This document shows, in pieces, positions 35,370 through 44,807 of a stretch of DNA of 64,000 bases; positions within the stretch are counted from its first letter, which is position 1, and the number at the start of each line of letters is the position of its first letter. A model generated the notes under the pieces. It ran no database searches. It was not told the origin of the DNA and saw only the letters and a program-made list of their open reading frames with translations. The stretch comes from Pseudomonas sp. B21-015 (GTDB lineage Bacteria; Pseudomonadota; Gammaproteobacteria; Pseudomonadales; Pseudomonadaceae). The stretch spans positions 1,860,001-1,924,000 of the forward strand of contig NZ_CP087196.1 of assembly GCF_024749285.1 (NCBI RefSeq), given 5' to 3'. A program made the position numbers and the translations under genes.

Positions 35370-35990
35370 ATGTTCAAGCAAGCACTGGCACAAAACGGTC
35401 TGATCGCGATCCTGCGTGGCCTGCGCCCGCAAGAGGCGGCAGCCGTCGGCGAAGTCCTGTACTCGGCCGGATTTCGCGTCATCGAAGTGCCGCTTAATTC
35501 CCCCGAACCGTACGAGAGCATCCGCATCCTGCGCCGTACGTTACCCGCCGATTGCCTGATCGGTGCGGGCACGGTGTTGACGCCGGAACAGGTCGAGCAA
35601 GTGAAAGTGGCGGGCGGCCAAGTGATCGTCATGCCTCACAGCGATGCCAAGGTGTTGCGCGCGGCGAAGGCCGCCGGGCTGTTCCTGTCGCCGGGCGTGG
35701 CGACGCCGACCGAAGCCTTTGCGGCGCTCGCCGAAGGGGCGGATGTGCTGAAGATGTTCCCGGCCGAACAGATGGGCCCAGCCGTTGTGAAAGCCTGGTT
35801 GGCGGTATTGCCGGCGGGGACGGTGCTGGTGCCGGTGGGCGGGATTACGCCGGACAACATGCAGGTGTTTGTCGAGGCCGGCGTCAAAGGTTTCGGCCTC
35901 GGTTCCGGGTTGTTCAAACCGGGTATGACGGCTGACGAAGTAGCGGTGTGCGCCAAGGCGTATGTCGCTGCATGGAACGCTCTGCGTTAA
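35370..35990 (+). CDS. dgoA: 2-dehydro-3-deoxy-6-phosphogalactonate aldolase
   Basis: 206 residues, class I aldolase TIM barrel. Splits KDPGal to pyruvate and glyceraldehyde 3-phosphate. Glu39 in VIEVPLNSP and Schiff-base Lys128 in [10 protein letters not shown] match the E. coli DgoA catalytic pair; PLNSP separates it from the glucose-type KDPG aldolase. GGAGG is about 8 nt before the ATG. Confidence 0.94.
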   Translation: MFKQALAQNGLIAILRGLRPQEAAAVGEVLYSAGFRVIEVPLNSPEPYESIRILRRTLPADCLIGAGTVLTPEQVEQVKVAGGQVIVMPHSDAKVLRAAKAAGLFLSPGVATPTEAFAALAEGADVLKMFPAEQMGPAVVKAWLAVLPAGTVLVPVGGITPDNMQVFVEAGVKGFGLGSGLFKPGMTADEVAVCAKAYVAAWNALR

Positions 35991-36036
35991 GACTTTTTGG
36001 CGCCGAGCGCGCTACATCTATAAGAGAGATAAAAAG

Positions 36037-37185
36037 ATGAAAATCACCAAACTCAGTACCTTCATCGTTCCGCCGCGCTGGTGCTTCCTCAAGGTCGAAA
36101 CCGACGAGGGCGTGACCGGTTGGGGTGAGCCCGTGGTCGAAGGCCGCGCGCACACCGTCGCCGCTGCGGTTGAGGAATTGTCCGACTACCTGATCGGCAA
36201 AGACCCACGCAACATCGAAGACATCTGGACCGTGCTCTACCGTGGCGGTTTCTACCGGGGCGGGGCGATCCACATGAGTGCCCTGGCCGGTATCGACCAG
36301 GCGTTGTGGGACATCAAAGGCAAGGCCTTGGGTGTGTCGGTCAGCGACTTGCTGGGCGGCCAGGTGCGGGACAAGATCCGCGTCTACTCGTGGATCGGGG
36401 GTGATCGCCCGGCGGACGCCGCTCGCGCTGCGAAAGAAGCGGTCAGCCGTGGTTTCACGGCGGTGAAAATGAACGGCACCGAAGAACTGCAATTCCTCGA
36501 TTCCTTCGAGAAGGTCGACCTGGCGCTGGCCAACGTTGCCGCCGTGCGCGATGCGGTCGGCCCGAATGTCGGCATCGGCGTGGACTTCCATGGTCGGGTG
36601 CACAAGCCCATGGCCAAGGTGCTGATGAAGGAACTCGACCCGTACAAACTGATGTTCATCGAAGAGCCGGTGCTCAGTGAAAACTACGAAGCGCTGAAAG
36701 AACTGGCTCCGCTGACCAGCACGCCGATTGCCCTCGGCGAGCGGTTGTTTTCGCGTTGGGACTTCAAGCGTGTGCTCAGCGAAGGCTACGTCGACATCAT
36801 CCAGCCCGATGCCTCCCACGCTGGCGGCATCACCGAAACCCGCAAGATCGCCAACATGGCCGAAGCCTACGACGTGGCCCTGGCGCTGCATTGCCCGTTG
36901 GGCCCGATTGCCCTGGCGGCGTGCCTGCAACTGGACGCGGTTTGCTACAACGCGTTCATCCAGGAACAGAGCCTGGGCATCCATTACAACGAGAGCAACG
37001 ACCTGCTCGATTATGTGAAAGATCCGCGGGTGTTCGACTACGACAAAGGCTTCGTGAAGATCCCCAATGGCCCGGGCCTGGGCATCGAGATCAACGAGGA
37101 ATACGTGATCGAACGCGCGGCGGTCGGCCACCGCTGGCGCAACCCGATCTGGCGCCATGCCGATGGCAGCTTTGCCGAGTGGTGA
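36037..37185 (+). CDS. dgoD: D-galactonate dehydratase
   Basis: 382 residues, same length as E. coli DgoD, enolase superfamily. Metal ligands Asp183, Glu209 and Glu235, catalytic His185 (DFHGR) and His285 (ALHCPLGP) fall at the E. coli positions. Converts D-galactonate to 2-keto-3-deoxygalactonate. ATG 36037 is the family start; the frame extends 25 codons earlier across the dgoA gap. Ribosome site AAGAGAG. Confidence 0.95.
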   Translation: MKITKLSTFIVPPRWCFLKVETDEGVTGWGEPVVEGRAHTVAAAVEELSDYLIGKDPRNIEDIWTVLYRGGFYRGGAIHMSALAGIDQALWDIKGKALGVSVSDLLGGQVRDKIRVYSWIGGDRPADAARAAKEAVSRGFTAVKMNGTEELQFLDSFEKVDLALANVAAVRDAVGPNVGIGVDFHGRVHKPMAKVLMKELDPYKLMFIEEPVLSENYEALKELAPLTSTPIALGERLFSRWDFKRVLSEGYVDIIQPDASHAGGITETRKIANMAEAYDVALALHCPLGPIALAACLQLDAVCYNAFIQEQSLGIHYNESNDLLDYVKDPRVFDYDKGFVKIPNGPGLGIEINEEYVIERAAVGHRWRNPIWRHADGSFAEW

Positions 37186-37210
37186 GCTCCTCCTGACTCA
37201 ACACAAATCC

Positions 37211-37302
37211 CTGTGGGAGCGGGCTTGCCCGCGATGGCGGCAGCCTATTCGGCATTGATGTGACTGACAGGGCGCTATCGCGGGCAAGCCCGCTCCCACA
37301 GG
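37211..37302. repeat. REPIN within the dgo operon
   Basis: Inverted pair of CTGTGGGAGCGGGCTTGCCC units between dgoD and dgoT. May lower transporter expression relative to the enzymes. Confidence 0.85.
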
Positions 37303-37357
37303 GTACAGCGCAAGTCTTCAACTTGACCTCAATAAACATAAGAAGAGGCACCCCCCA

Positions 37358-38668
37358 ATGCAACCGCAAACCCTCACCGGGCAAGCATCGTTGGTGACGC
37401 CCAGTCGCAAGCGTTTTTTCATCATGGTCCTGTTGTTCATCACCGTGGTGATCAACTACCTCGACCGCAGCAACCTGTCGATTGCCGCCCCGGCGCTGAC
37501 CAGCGATCTGGGCATCGATCCGATTCATGTGGGGCTGATCTTCTCCGCGTTCGGCTGGACCTACGCCGCCATGCAAATCCCCGGCGGCTGGTTGGTGGAC
37601 CGGGTACCGCCGCGCATTCTCTATAGCGTCGCCTTGCTGCTGTGGTCGCTGGCCACGGTGATGCTCGGCTTCGCCGCCAGTTTCATCGCGCTGTTCGTGC
37701 TGCGCATGGCGGTCGGTGCCCTGGAGGCGCCGGCCTATCCGATCAACAGCCGCGTGGTGACGACCTGGTTCCCCGAGCGCGAACGCGCCACCGCCATTGG
37801 CTTCTACACCTCCGGGCAGTTCGTCGGCCTGGCGTTCCTGACGCCGGTACTCGCCTGGCTGCAACACCAATATGGCTGGCACATGGTGTTTGTCAGCACC
37901 GGCGTGGTGGGCATTATTTGGGCGGTGATCTGGTACGCGGTGTATCGCGAACCACGGGATTTCAAGGGCGCCAATGACGCTGAAATCGAGCTGATCCGCG
38001 AGGGCGGCGGGCTGGTGGATATCCAGGTTGAAACCGCGAAGGCCAAGGCGAAATTCAGCTGGGTCGATCTCGGGATTGTCCTGAGTAAACGCAAGTTGTG
38101 GGGCATTTACCTCGGCCAGTTTTGCCTCAATTCGACCTTGTGGTTTTTTCTGACGTGGTTCCCGACTTACTTGGTGAAATATCGCGGCATGGACTTCATC
38201 AAGTCTGGCTTGCTGGCGTCGCTACCGTTTCTGGCGGCTTTCGTTGGCGTGCTGTGTTCGGGGTTCTTCTCGGACTTTTTGATCCGTCGCGGCTATACGG
38301 TGGGTTTCGCCCGCAAGTTGCCGATCATTGGCGGCCTGCTGATTTCCACCTCGATCATCGGTGCCAACTTCGTCGAGTCGACGCCGCTGGTGATTGCCTT
38401 CCTCGCGCTGGCCTTCTTCGGCAATGGCCTGGCCTCGATCACCTGGTCGCTGGTGTCGACCCTGGCCCCGGCACGCTTGCTTGGATTGACCGGTGGCGTG
38501 TTCAATTTCATCGGTAACCTGGCGGCGATTACCACGCCCATCGTCATCGGTTTCCTCGCCTCCGGCGATTCGTTTGCCCCGGCGATCACCTATATCTCGG
38601 TGCTGGCGTTGCTGGGTGCGCTTTCCTATGTGTTGCTGGTGGGTAAGGTCGAGCGTATCAAGTTGTAG
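37358..38668 (+). CDS. dgoT: MFS transporter, D-galactonate type
   Basis: 436 residues, 12 membrane helices, anion:cation symporter family. VINYLDRSNLSIAAPAL in helix 1, FGWTYAAMQIPGGWLVDRV and APAYPINSRVVTTWFPERER are typical of DgoT/GudP/ExuT sugar-acid carriers. Place in the operon points to galactonate, but gudP-type substrates cannot be excluded. Confidence 0.88.
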   Translation: MQPQTLTGQASLVTPSRKRFFIMVLLFITVVINYLDRSNLSIAAPALTSDLGIDPIHVGLIFSAFGWTYAAMQIPGGWLVDRVPPRILYSVALLLWSLATVMLGFAASFIALFVLRMAVGALEAPAYPINSRVVTTWFPERERATAIGFYTSGQFVGLAFLTPVLAWLQHQYGWHMVFVSTGVVGIIWAVIWYAVYREPRDFKGANDAEIELIREGGGLVDIQVETAKAKAKFSWVDLGIVLSKRKLWGIYLGQFCLNSTLWFFLTWFPTYLVKYRGMDFIKSGLLASLPFLAAFVGVLCSGFFSDFLIRRGYTVGFARKLPIIGGLLISTSIIGANFVESTPLVIAFLALAFFGNGLASITWSLVSTLAPARLLGLTGGVFNFIGNLAAITTPIVIGFLASGDSFAPAITYISVLALLGALSYVLLVGKVERIKL

Positions 38669-38728
38669 TCGCGGCCATCGGGCGACCATAATGCCGCCCG
38701 TTCACTCGCTCAACGGTAAAGGCTGGAT

Positions 38729-39532
38729 ATGCAGGAAGACGCCCCAAAAATCGCCAAGGACGCCGCACCGACCGGCACCCAGACACTGCTTCGTGGCCTG
38801 GGTGTGGTTCAGGCCGTGGCCAGTGGCGCCCGCGATCTCAAGGAAATCGCCCGGCTGATCGGCACGACGCGCAGCACCACTCATCGTCTGGCCAGTTGCC
38901 TGGTGGACGAGCGTTATCTGCGGGTGGTGCCGCAAGTTGGTTACCTACTGGGGCCGAAACTGATCGAGCTGGGTTTCCAGGCGCGGGAAGAACTGCCGCT
39001 GGTAACGTTGGCCGGGCCGTATCTGGATGAGTTGTCGGCGTTGACCGGCGACACCATTCACCTGGCGATTCGTGAGGGCGACGAGGTGCTGTACCTGCTC
39101 AAGAATCCAGGGCGCAACGGCCCGGAAATGCGCTCGCGGGTCGGCCATCGCATGCCATTGGCGCGTACCGGCATCGGTAAGGCGTTGATGCTCGATGACA
39201 CGCAGGAAGAATGGCAACGGCTGTACGAAATCAGCTTGCCGGTGGGCGGGAAGAATCAGTTCTGGCCGCAGCACCCGGAGCAATCCTGGGAGCAGTTTCA
39301 GCAGCGCATGATCGAGTACGTGGCCGGCGGTTACGCCTTCGACCTGGAAGACAACGAACCGTCGATCCGCTGCGTGGCGGCGCCGATCCGCGATGCCAGC
39401 AAGCGCATCGTCGCCGGTATCAGCATCGCCAGCACCGTGCCGTACATGCCGCTGGAAAAAATGGCCGAGCTGATTCCCCTGATCAAAGGGGTCACAGCCC
39501 GGCTGTCGGCGGAGCTTGGCTTGAAGGTTTAA
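38729..39532 (+). CDS. IclR-family regulator, probably of the dgo genes
   Basis: 267 residues. Winged helix near residues 20-75 (LKEIARLIGTTRSTTHRLASC) and an IclR effector domain. IclR proteins bind 15-bp palindromes of the form seen at 34260 and 18149, so it is the best candidate for that operator. The stop overlaps the stop of the convergent dehydrogenase. Confidence 0.88.
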   Translation: MQEDAPKIAKDAAPTGTQTLLRGLGVVQAVASGARDLKEIARLIGTTRSTTHRLASCLVDERYLRVVPQVGYLLGPKLIELGFQAREELPLVTLAGPYLDELSALTGDTIHLAIREGDEVLYLLKNPGRNGPEMRSRVGHRMPLARTGIGKALMLDDTQEEWQRLYEISLPVGGKNQFWPQHPEQSWEQFQQRMIEYVAGGYAFDLEDNEPSIRCVAAPIRDASKRIVAGISIASTVPYMPLEKMAELIPLIKGVTARLSAELGLKV

Positions 39533-40581
39533 ACCTTCAGCGTCGCCATATCGATCACGAAGCGGTACTTCACGTCACCGGCAATCATGCGGGTGTAAGC
39601 CTCGTTGATCTGGCGGATGTCGAGCATTTCGATGTCGCAGGTGATGCCGTGCTCGGCGCAGAAATCCAGCACTTCCTGGGTTTCGGCGATACCGCCAATC
39701 AGGGAGCCTGCCAACACGCGACGACCCAATACCAGTTTGGCAGCGTGGACCGGTGGATCGATCGGTTCAATCAGGCCCACCAGAATGTGTACGCCGTCGA
39801 AACGCAGCGTATCGAGGTAGGGATTGAGGTCGTGCTGCACCGGAATGGTGTCCAGCAGGAAGTCGAAATGTCCGGCGGCAGCTTTCATCTGTTCAGCATC
39901 GGTGGACACGATCACGTGGTCCGCGCCTTGACGACGACCTTCTTCAGCCTTGCTCGCCGAGCGGGTGAACAACGTCACTTCAGCGCCCATCGCCTTGGCG
40001 AACTTGATGCCCATGTGACCGAGGCCACCCATGCCGAGAATCCCGACCTTGTCGCCGGCCTTGACGCCGTAGTGCTTGAGCGGCGAGTAGGTGGTGATGC
40101 CGGCACATAGAATCGGTGCGGCGCTGGCCGGGTCGAGTTTCTCCGGGATACGCACGACAAAGTGCTCGCTGACCACGATGCTGTCGGAGTAACCGCCCAT
40201 GGTGTTGCTGCCATCGACCCGGTCCGGGGTGGCGTACGTCATGGTCGGACCTTCGAGGCAGTATTGCTCCAGATCCGCTTGGCAGGCTTCGCAGTGGCGG
40301 CACGAGTCGACCATGCAGCCGACGCCGACCAGATCGCCGACTTTGTGTTGGGTAACATTCGCACCGACGGCGGTCACTTTTCCGACGATCTCGTGACCAG
40401 GCATCAGTGGGTAAACCGCAATGCCCCACTCGTTGCGTGCCTGATGGATGTCGGAATGGCAGACGCCGCAGTAGAGAATGTCGATCGCAACGTCGTCGGC
40501 GCGCGGGCTGCGGCGTTCGAATTTCATCGGGGCGAGGGGAGTGGTGGCTGACTGAGCGGCGTATCCGATGGCGGTGTACAT
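39529..40581 (-). CDS. Zinc-dependent NAD(P) alcohol/aldehyde dehydrogenase (YahK-like)
   Basis: 350 residues, medium-chain dehydrogenase of the cinnamyl-alcohol type. Catalytic zinc Cys41 (CGVCHSD) with GHEIVG His63; structural zinc in SCRHCEACQADLEQYC; NADP site GMGGLGHMG. Broad aldehyde reductases are typical. Divergent from an AraC regulator, an arrangement like yqhC-yqhD. The frame extends upstream of 40581 without the family start. Confidence 0.92.
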   Translation of the reverse strand: MYTAIGYAAQSATTPLAPMKFERRSPRADDVAIDILYCGVCHSDIHQARNEWGIAVYPLMPGHEIVGKVTAVGANVTQHKVGDLVGVGCMVDSCRHCEACQADLEQYCLEGPTMTYATPDRVDGSNTMGGYSDSIVVSEHFVVRIPEKLDPASAAPILCAGITTYSPLKHYGVKAGDKVGILGMGGLGHMGIKFAKAMGAEVTLFTRSASKAEEGRRQGADHVIVSTDAEQMKAAAGHFDFLLDTIPVQHDLNPYLDTLRFDGVHILVGLIEPIDPPVHAAKLVLGRRVLAGSLIGGIAETQEVLDFCAEHGITCDIEMLDIRQINEAYTRMIAGDVKYRFVIDMATLKV

Positions 40582-40772
40582 GGTGAACCTCGCAAAAGCT
40601 GTGACGGGTGAGGCGAGCAATTCTGGGCGCCGCACGGGGCACCGGCCATGGCGATTCCTTCGGGTGTCATGCCTAATCCTCCGGCATGCGCCTTTGATGG
40701 GGCGCATTGGCGTTCAGACCTGCGATGATGCTTTCATCCCTTTTTCGCGACTTTTTTTGTGAAGAGCTCCTC

Positions 40773-41663
40773 ATGTTGTTGACCCGTCATCTCGATGCCA
40801 ATGCCACCCTGGTTTCGCTGATCCAGCCGCTGACTGTTCGCGATGGTTTCGCTCCCACCGCATTGCCAGGGGTACAGGTTTTGCGGGCCAGTTGTGATGT
40901 GGCCCGTGGCCCGCAAATCTACGAGCCAAGCCTGGTCATCATCGCCCAAGGCAGCAAGTTGGCGTATCTGGGCCCGCGTACGCTTGAGTATGGTGCCGGG
41001 CATTACCTGATTCAGGCGCTGCCGGTACCCTTCGAGTGCGAGACGTTTTCGGCTCCAGATGGCCCGATGCTGGGCGTTTCCATCGCCATTGACCGGGTGT
41101 TGCTCAGTGAGTTGGTGCTGGCCATGGGATTGTCGCCGGGGCGCACTGTTGCCGCGCAGACACCCGAATCCATGACCTCGGCGGTGCTCGACGATGCCAT
41201 GCGCGGTTGTGTGGAACGGTTGTTGCGCTGCCTGCACGATCCGCTGGAATGTCAGGTCATGGGCCCGGCGCGCTTGCGTGAATTGTTGTTCGTGGCGTTG
41301 CGTGGGCCGCAAGCCGATGTATTGCGGGCGTTGGTGGAGCAACAGGGGCAGTTCGCCCGGATCGCGGCGTCCCTGAGCCATCTGCATGCGCATTACACCG
41401 AGCCGCTGAACGTCGAGACCCTGGCCAGTTGCGCGAACATGAGCGCGTCGACGTTTCATGAGCATTTCAAACGCAGCACCTTGTTGTCGCCGGTGCAGTA
41501 TTTGAAGCGTTTGCGTTTGCTCAGGGCGCAGCAGTTGTTGCTGGGCGAAGGACTGGGCGTGGCTCAGGTGGCGCATCGGGTGGGGTATCAGAGCACGTCG
41601 CAGTTCAGCCGCGAGTACAAGCGCTACTTTGAGCGTAGTCCTGGGGATGAGCGCGCTGCTTGA
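40773..41663 (+). CDS. AraC-family regulator (YqhC-like)
   Basis: 296 residues. N-terminal AraC_N domain (QIYEPSLVIIAQGSK), C-terminal double helix-turn-helix (VETLASCANMSASTFHEHFK, VAQVAHRVGYQSTSQFSREY). YqhC activates an aldehyde reductase in response to aldehydes, and the divergent gene here is such an enzyme. ATG 40773 fits the family; an upstream GTG-type extension is not needed. Confidence 0.9.
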   Translation: MLLTRHLDANATLVSLIQPLTVRDGFAPTALPGVQVLRASCDVARGPQIYEPSLVIIAQGSKLAYLGPRTLEYGAGHYLIQALPVPFECETFSAPDGPMLGVSIAIDRVLLSELVLAMGLSPGRTVAAQTPESMTSAVLDDAMRGCVERLLRCLHDPLECQVMGPARLRELLFVALRGPQADVLRALVEQQGQFARIAASLSHLHAHYTEPLNVETLASCANMSASTFHEHFKRSTLLSPVQYLKRLRLLRAQQLLLGEGLGVAQVAHRVGYQSTSQFSREYKRYFERSPGDERAA

Positions 41664-41687
41664 GACAGCACCAATCCCTGTGGGAGC

Positions 41688-41769
41688 GGGCTTGCCCGCG
41701 ATTGCGGTGGGTCAGTCGACTTTGATGTTGGATGATAAACCGTCATCGCGGGCAAGCCCGCTCCCACAG
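41688..41769. repeat. REPIN (CTGTGGGAGCGGGCTTGCCC class)
   Basis: Inverted pair between convergent genes, same class as 37211-37302. Confidence 0.85.
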
Positions 41770-41801
41770 AGTTTTGTGTTGACGCTTGAATTGCAGGCAA
41801 C

Positions 41802-41827
41802 AAAAAGGCCCCCATTTCGGGAGCCTT
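41802..41827 (-). terminator. Terminator of etfQO
   Basis: On the minus strand, AAGGCTCCC / GGGGGCCTT stem with five-base loop and a T run. 18 nt after the etfQO stop. Confidence 0.75.
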
Positions 41828-41845
41828 GATGTTCAGCGATTCGAC

Positions 41846-43510
41846 TTACATGTTCGGATAAGTCGGGCCGCCAGAGCCTTCCGGCGCCACCCAGGTGATG
41901 TTCTGTGCAGGGTCCTTGATGTCGCAGGTCTTGCAGTGAACGCAGTTCTGGGCGTTGATCTGGAAGCGCTTCTCGCCGTCTTCCTGGGTTACCACTTCGT
42001 ATACGCCGGCCGGGCAGTAACGCTGGGCGGGCTCATCGTACAGCGGCAGGTTCTTGCCGATCGGGATACTTGGATCGGTCAGCTTCAGGTGGCACGGCTG
42101 CTCTTCTTCGTGGTTGGTACCGGAGATGAACACCGAGCTGAGTTTGTCGAAGCTGATCTTGCCGTCCGGTTTCGGGTAGTCGATCTTCTTGCAGTCGGCC
42201 GCCAGTTTCAGGCAAGCATAATCCGGCTTGGTGTCGTGCAGGGTGAACGGCAGTTTGCCGCCGAACCAGTTCTGGTCGATGTAGTTGAACGCCGCGCCGA
42301 GTATCGGGCCGAATTTGTGCATCGCCGGGCCGAAGTTGCGGCTGGCGAACAGTTCGTCATAGAGCCAGCTCTTCTTGAAGGCGTCGACGTAAGTGGTCAG
42401 CTCTTGCGTGCCGTCCAGATCGGCGAACAGCGCGTCGGCCACGGCGTCAGCGGCGAGCATGCCGGACTTCATCGCGGTGTGGCTGCCCTTGATCTTGGCC
42501 ACGTTCATGGTACCCAGGTCGCAACCGATCAGTGCACCACCCTTGAAGACCATCTTCGGCAGCGAATTGATACCACCCTTGGCCAATGCACGAGCGCCGT
42601 AGCTGATGCGCTTGCCGCCTTCCAGGTATTGCTTGAGCACCGGGTGATGCTTGAGGCGCTGGAACTCGTCGAACGGTGACAGGAAGGTGTTGCTGTAGGA
42701 AAGGTCGACGATCAGACCGACGACCACCTGGTTGTTTTCCAGGTGATAGAGGAACGAACCACCGGTGTTCTCGGTGCCCATGATGTCCAGCGGCCAGCCG
42801 GCGGTGTGGACCACCAGGCCTGGCTGATGCTTGGCCGGGTCGATTTCCCAGATTTCTTTCAGGCCGATGCCGTAATGCTGGGCGTCGGCCTCGCTGTCGA
42901 GGTTGAAGCGCTTGATCAGCTGCTTTCCGATGTGGCCGCGGCAACCTTCGGCGAACAGCGTGTACTTGGCACGCAGCTCCATGCCCGGGGTGTACAGGCC
43001 TTCTTTCGGATTGCCTTCGCGATCGACACCCAGGTCGCCGGTGATGATTCCGCGAACCACGCCGTTCTCGTCGAACAGCGCTTCCTGGGCGGCGAAGCCC
43101 GGGTAGATTTCCACGCCCAGGTTCTCGGCCTGCTGGGCCAGCCAGCGGCACAGGTTGCCCAGGGAGATGATGTAGTTGCCTTCGTTGTGCATGGTCTTGG
43201 GCACAAAGAGGTCAGGAATCTTCTGCGCGCTGTCGGCGTTTTTCAGAACGAAGATGTCATCGCGTGTGACGGGCGTATTCAGCGGTGCGCCGAGTTCTTT
43301 CCAGTCCGGGAACAGTTCGTTCAGCGCCCGTGGCTCGAACACCGCACCGGACAGGATGTGAGCGCCGACTTCGGAGCCTTTTTCGACCACGCAGACGCTG
43401 ATTTCCTTACCGGCTTCGGCGGCCTTCTGCTTCAAACGGCAGGCGGCGGACAGGCCAGCGGGGCCGGCACCGACGATGACCACGTCGAATTCCATGTATT
43501 CGCGTTCCAC
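41846..43510 (-). CDS. Electron transfer flavoprotein-ubiquinone oxidoreductase
   Basis: 554 residues. Moves electrons from reduced ETF (from fatty-acid and amino-acid oxidation) to ubiquinone at the inner membrane. FAD site VIVGAGPAGLSAACRL near residues 11-26; the [4Fe-4S] ligands CPAGVYE and NCVHCKTCDIKDP in the C-terminal part. GTG start at 43510 with GGAG 7 nt upstream; an in-frame ATG five codons later is possible. Divergent from etfBA, its electron donor. Confidence 0.95.
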   Translation of the reverse strand: MEREYMEFDVVIVGAGPAGLSAACRLKQKAAEAGKEISVCVVEKGSEVGAHILSGAVFEPRALNELFPDWKELGAPLNTPVTRDDIFVLKNADSAQKIPDLFVPKTMHNEGNYIISLGNLCRWLAQQAENLGVEIYPGFAAQEALFDENGVVRGIITGDLGVDREGNPKEGLYTPGMELRAKYTLFAEGCRGHIGKQLIKRFNLDSEADAQHYGIGLKEIWEIDPAKHQPGLVVHTAGWPLDIMGTENTGGSFLYHLENNQVVVGLIVDLSYSNTFLSPFDEFQRLKHHPVLKQYLEGGKRISYGARALAKGGINSLPKMVFKGGALIGCDLGTMNVAKIKGSHTAMKSGMLAADAVADALFADLDGTQELTTYVDAFKKSWLYDELFASRNFGPAMHKFGPILGAAFNYIDQNWFGGKLPFTLHDTKPDYACLKLAADCKKIDYPKPDGKISFDKLSSVFISGTNHEEEQPCHLKLTDPSIPIGKNLPLYDEPAQRYCPAGVYEVVTQEDGEKRFQINAQNCVHCKTCDIKDPAQNITWVAPEGSGGPTYPNM

Positions 43511-43636
43511 AGGCTATCTCCTACTCAAGGCTCAACAGTTTTTTTCTAATTGGAGGTTTGGCGTTGCATCCATTATTTCCTTCGATCAGGCGTCGAAAGC
43601 GACAATGGATGACCCACCTTTCTCTCTAGGTGGCGC

Positions 43637-43681
43637 ATTATATCTACACCACTCCTAGCGTCCAATACAAACGTTTGTTTG
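43637..43681 (-). promoter_or_regulatory. etfQO promoter with PsrA-like box
   Basis: Minus-strand -35 TTGGAC (43665-43660), 17-nt spacer, -10 TATAAT (43642-43637). Just upstream lies CAAAC GTTT GTTTG (43668-43681), which fits the published PsrA pattern [G/C]AAAC-N2-4-GTTT[G/C]. PsrA senses long-chain acyl-CoA and controls beta-oxidation genes in Pseudomonas. A weak plus-strand promoter for etfB may overlap the same box. Confidence 0.65.
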
Positions 43682-43741
43682 AATTGGCTCAAAGCCAGAT
43701 AAATCAAAGTCACGCGGCTTATGACTGGCCATTTTGCCGTA

Positions 43742-43767
43742 TTGACCGGAATAGGTGTTCCGGTCAA
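43742..43767. repeat. Perfect 10-bp inverted repeat in the etf gap
   Basis: TTGACCGGAA (43742-43751) / TTCCGGTCAA (43758-43767), 6-nt loop, no T run. Strong hairpin or operator in the etfB leader region. Confidence 0.6.
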
Positions 43768-43811
43768 GATACGGGCGGTTTTGCGCTCGCCGTAGGCTGA
43801 CTGTTGGTTTC

Positions 43812-43987
43812 AAGAGCACCTCTAAAGACAGGGCGATGGCAGTACCAGGTGATGCGCCGCGAAGGTTTGGCGCGCAGTTTACACGCCGCGATAATGAATG
43901 ACTCGTCGGTCACCACTGACGAACGGTTATCTGCCTCGTGAGCAAGGCTCACCCGATACACCTGCCAGCGTTTTTAGAGGTGCCCTT
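43812..43987. repeat. MITE-like segment with 17-bp terminal inverted repeats
   Basis: AAGAGCACCTCTAAAGA at 43812-43828 and its reverse complement with two mismatches at 43971-43987 enclose 176 bp without a gene. No target duplication is seen. Could be a small mobile remnant or a long-range stem in the etfB leader. A GTGAGC/GCTCAC hairpin (43938-43952) lies inside. Confidence 0.4.
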
Positions 43988-44057
43988 GCGCCGATGAGCA
44001 TCAACCGCCAGGTTCGCCTAGGCGACTTTCTTTTCACCGGAGAGTAACGAGGAATCC

Positions 44058-44807
44058 ATGAAGGTTCTTGTAGCTGTCAAACGCGTTGTGGATTACAACG
44101 TCAAGGTTCGTGTCAAGGCGGACAATTCCGGCGTCGACCTCGCCAACGTCAAGATGTCGATGAACCCGTTCTGCGAAATCGCAGTGGAAGAAGCCGTACG
44201 TCTGAAAGAGAAAGGCGTTGCGACTGAAATCGTCGTCGTCTCCATCGGCCCGTCCACCGCTCAAGAGCAACTGCGCACCGCGCTGGCTCTGGGTGCCGAC
44301 CGCGCCATCCTCGTCGAATCCGCTGAAGATCTGACTTCCCTGGCCGTTGCCAAATTGTTGAAAGCGGTTGTCGACAAGGAACAGCCTCAGCTGGTGATCC
44401 TCGGCAAACAAGCCATCGACAGCGACAACAACCAGACTGGCCAGATGCTTGCGGCATTGAGCGGCTACGGCCAGGGCACGTTCGCGTCCAAAGTCGAAGT
44501 GTCCGGCGACACGGTTGCCGTGACTCGCGAAATCGACGGCGGCGCGCAGACTGTTTCGCTGAAACTGCCGGCCATCGTCACCACCGACCTGCGTTTGAAC
44601 GAGCCACGCTACGCGTCGCTGCCAAACATCATGAAAGCCAAGAAGAAGCCGCTTGAAGTGCTGACTCCGGACGCTTTGGGCGTTTCCACCGCCTCCACCA
44701 ACAAGACCCTGAAAGTCGAAGCGCCAGCTGCACGCAGCGCGGGTATCAAGGTCAAGTCGGTGGCTGAACTGGTCGAGAAACTGAAAAACGAAGCGAAGGT
44801 AATCTAA
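44058..44807 (+). CDS. etfB: Electron transfer flavoprotein beta subunit
   Basis: 249 residues. Binds AMP and, with EtfA, the FAD that collects electrons from acyl-CoA dehydrogenases. [20 protein letters not shown] start, [20 protein letters not shown] signature, and [24 protein letters not shown] precedes ATG 44058. Stop abuts the etfA start. Confidence 0.96.
   Translation: MKVLVAVKRVVDYNVKVRVKADNSGVDLANVKMSMNPFCEIAVEEAVRLKEKGVATEIVVVSIGPSTAQEQLRTALALGADRAILVESAEDLTSLAVAKLLKAVVDKEQPQLVILGKQAIDSDNNQTGQMLAALSGYGQGTFASKVEVSGDTVAVTREIDGGAQTVSLKLPAIVTTDLRLNEPRYASLPNIMKAKKKPLEVLTPDALGVSTASTNKTLKVEAPAARSAGIKVKSVAELVEKLKNEAKVI

Noticed and set aside
43812..43987. Intact insertion sequence
   Set aside because: Too short for a transposase, no target duplication, no ORF of note; kept only as a MITE-like candidate.
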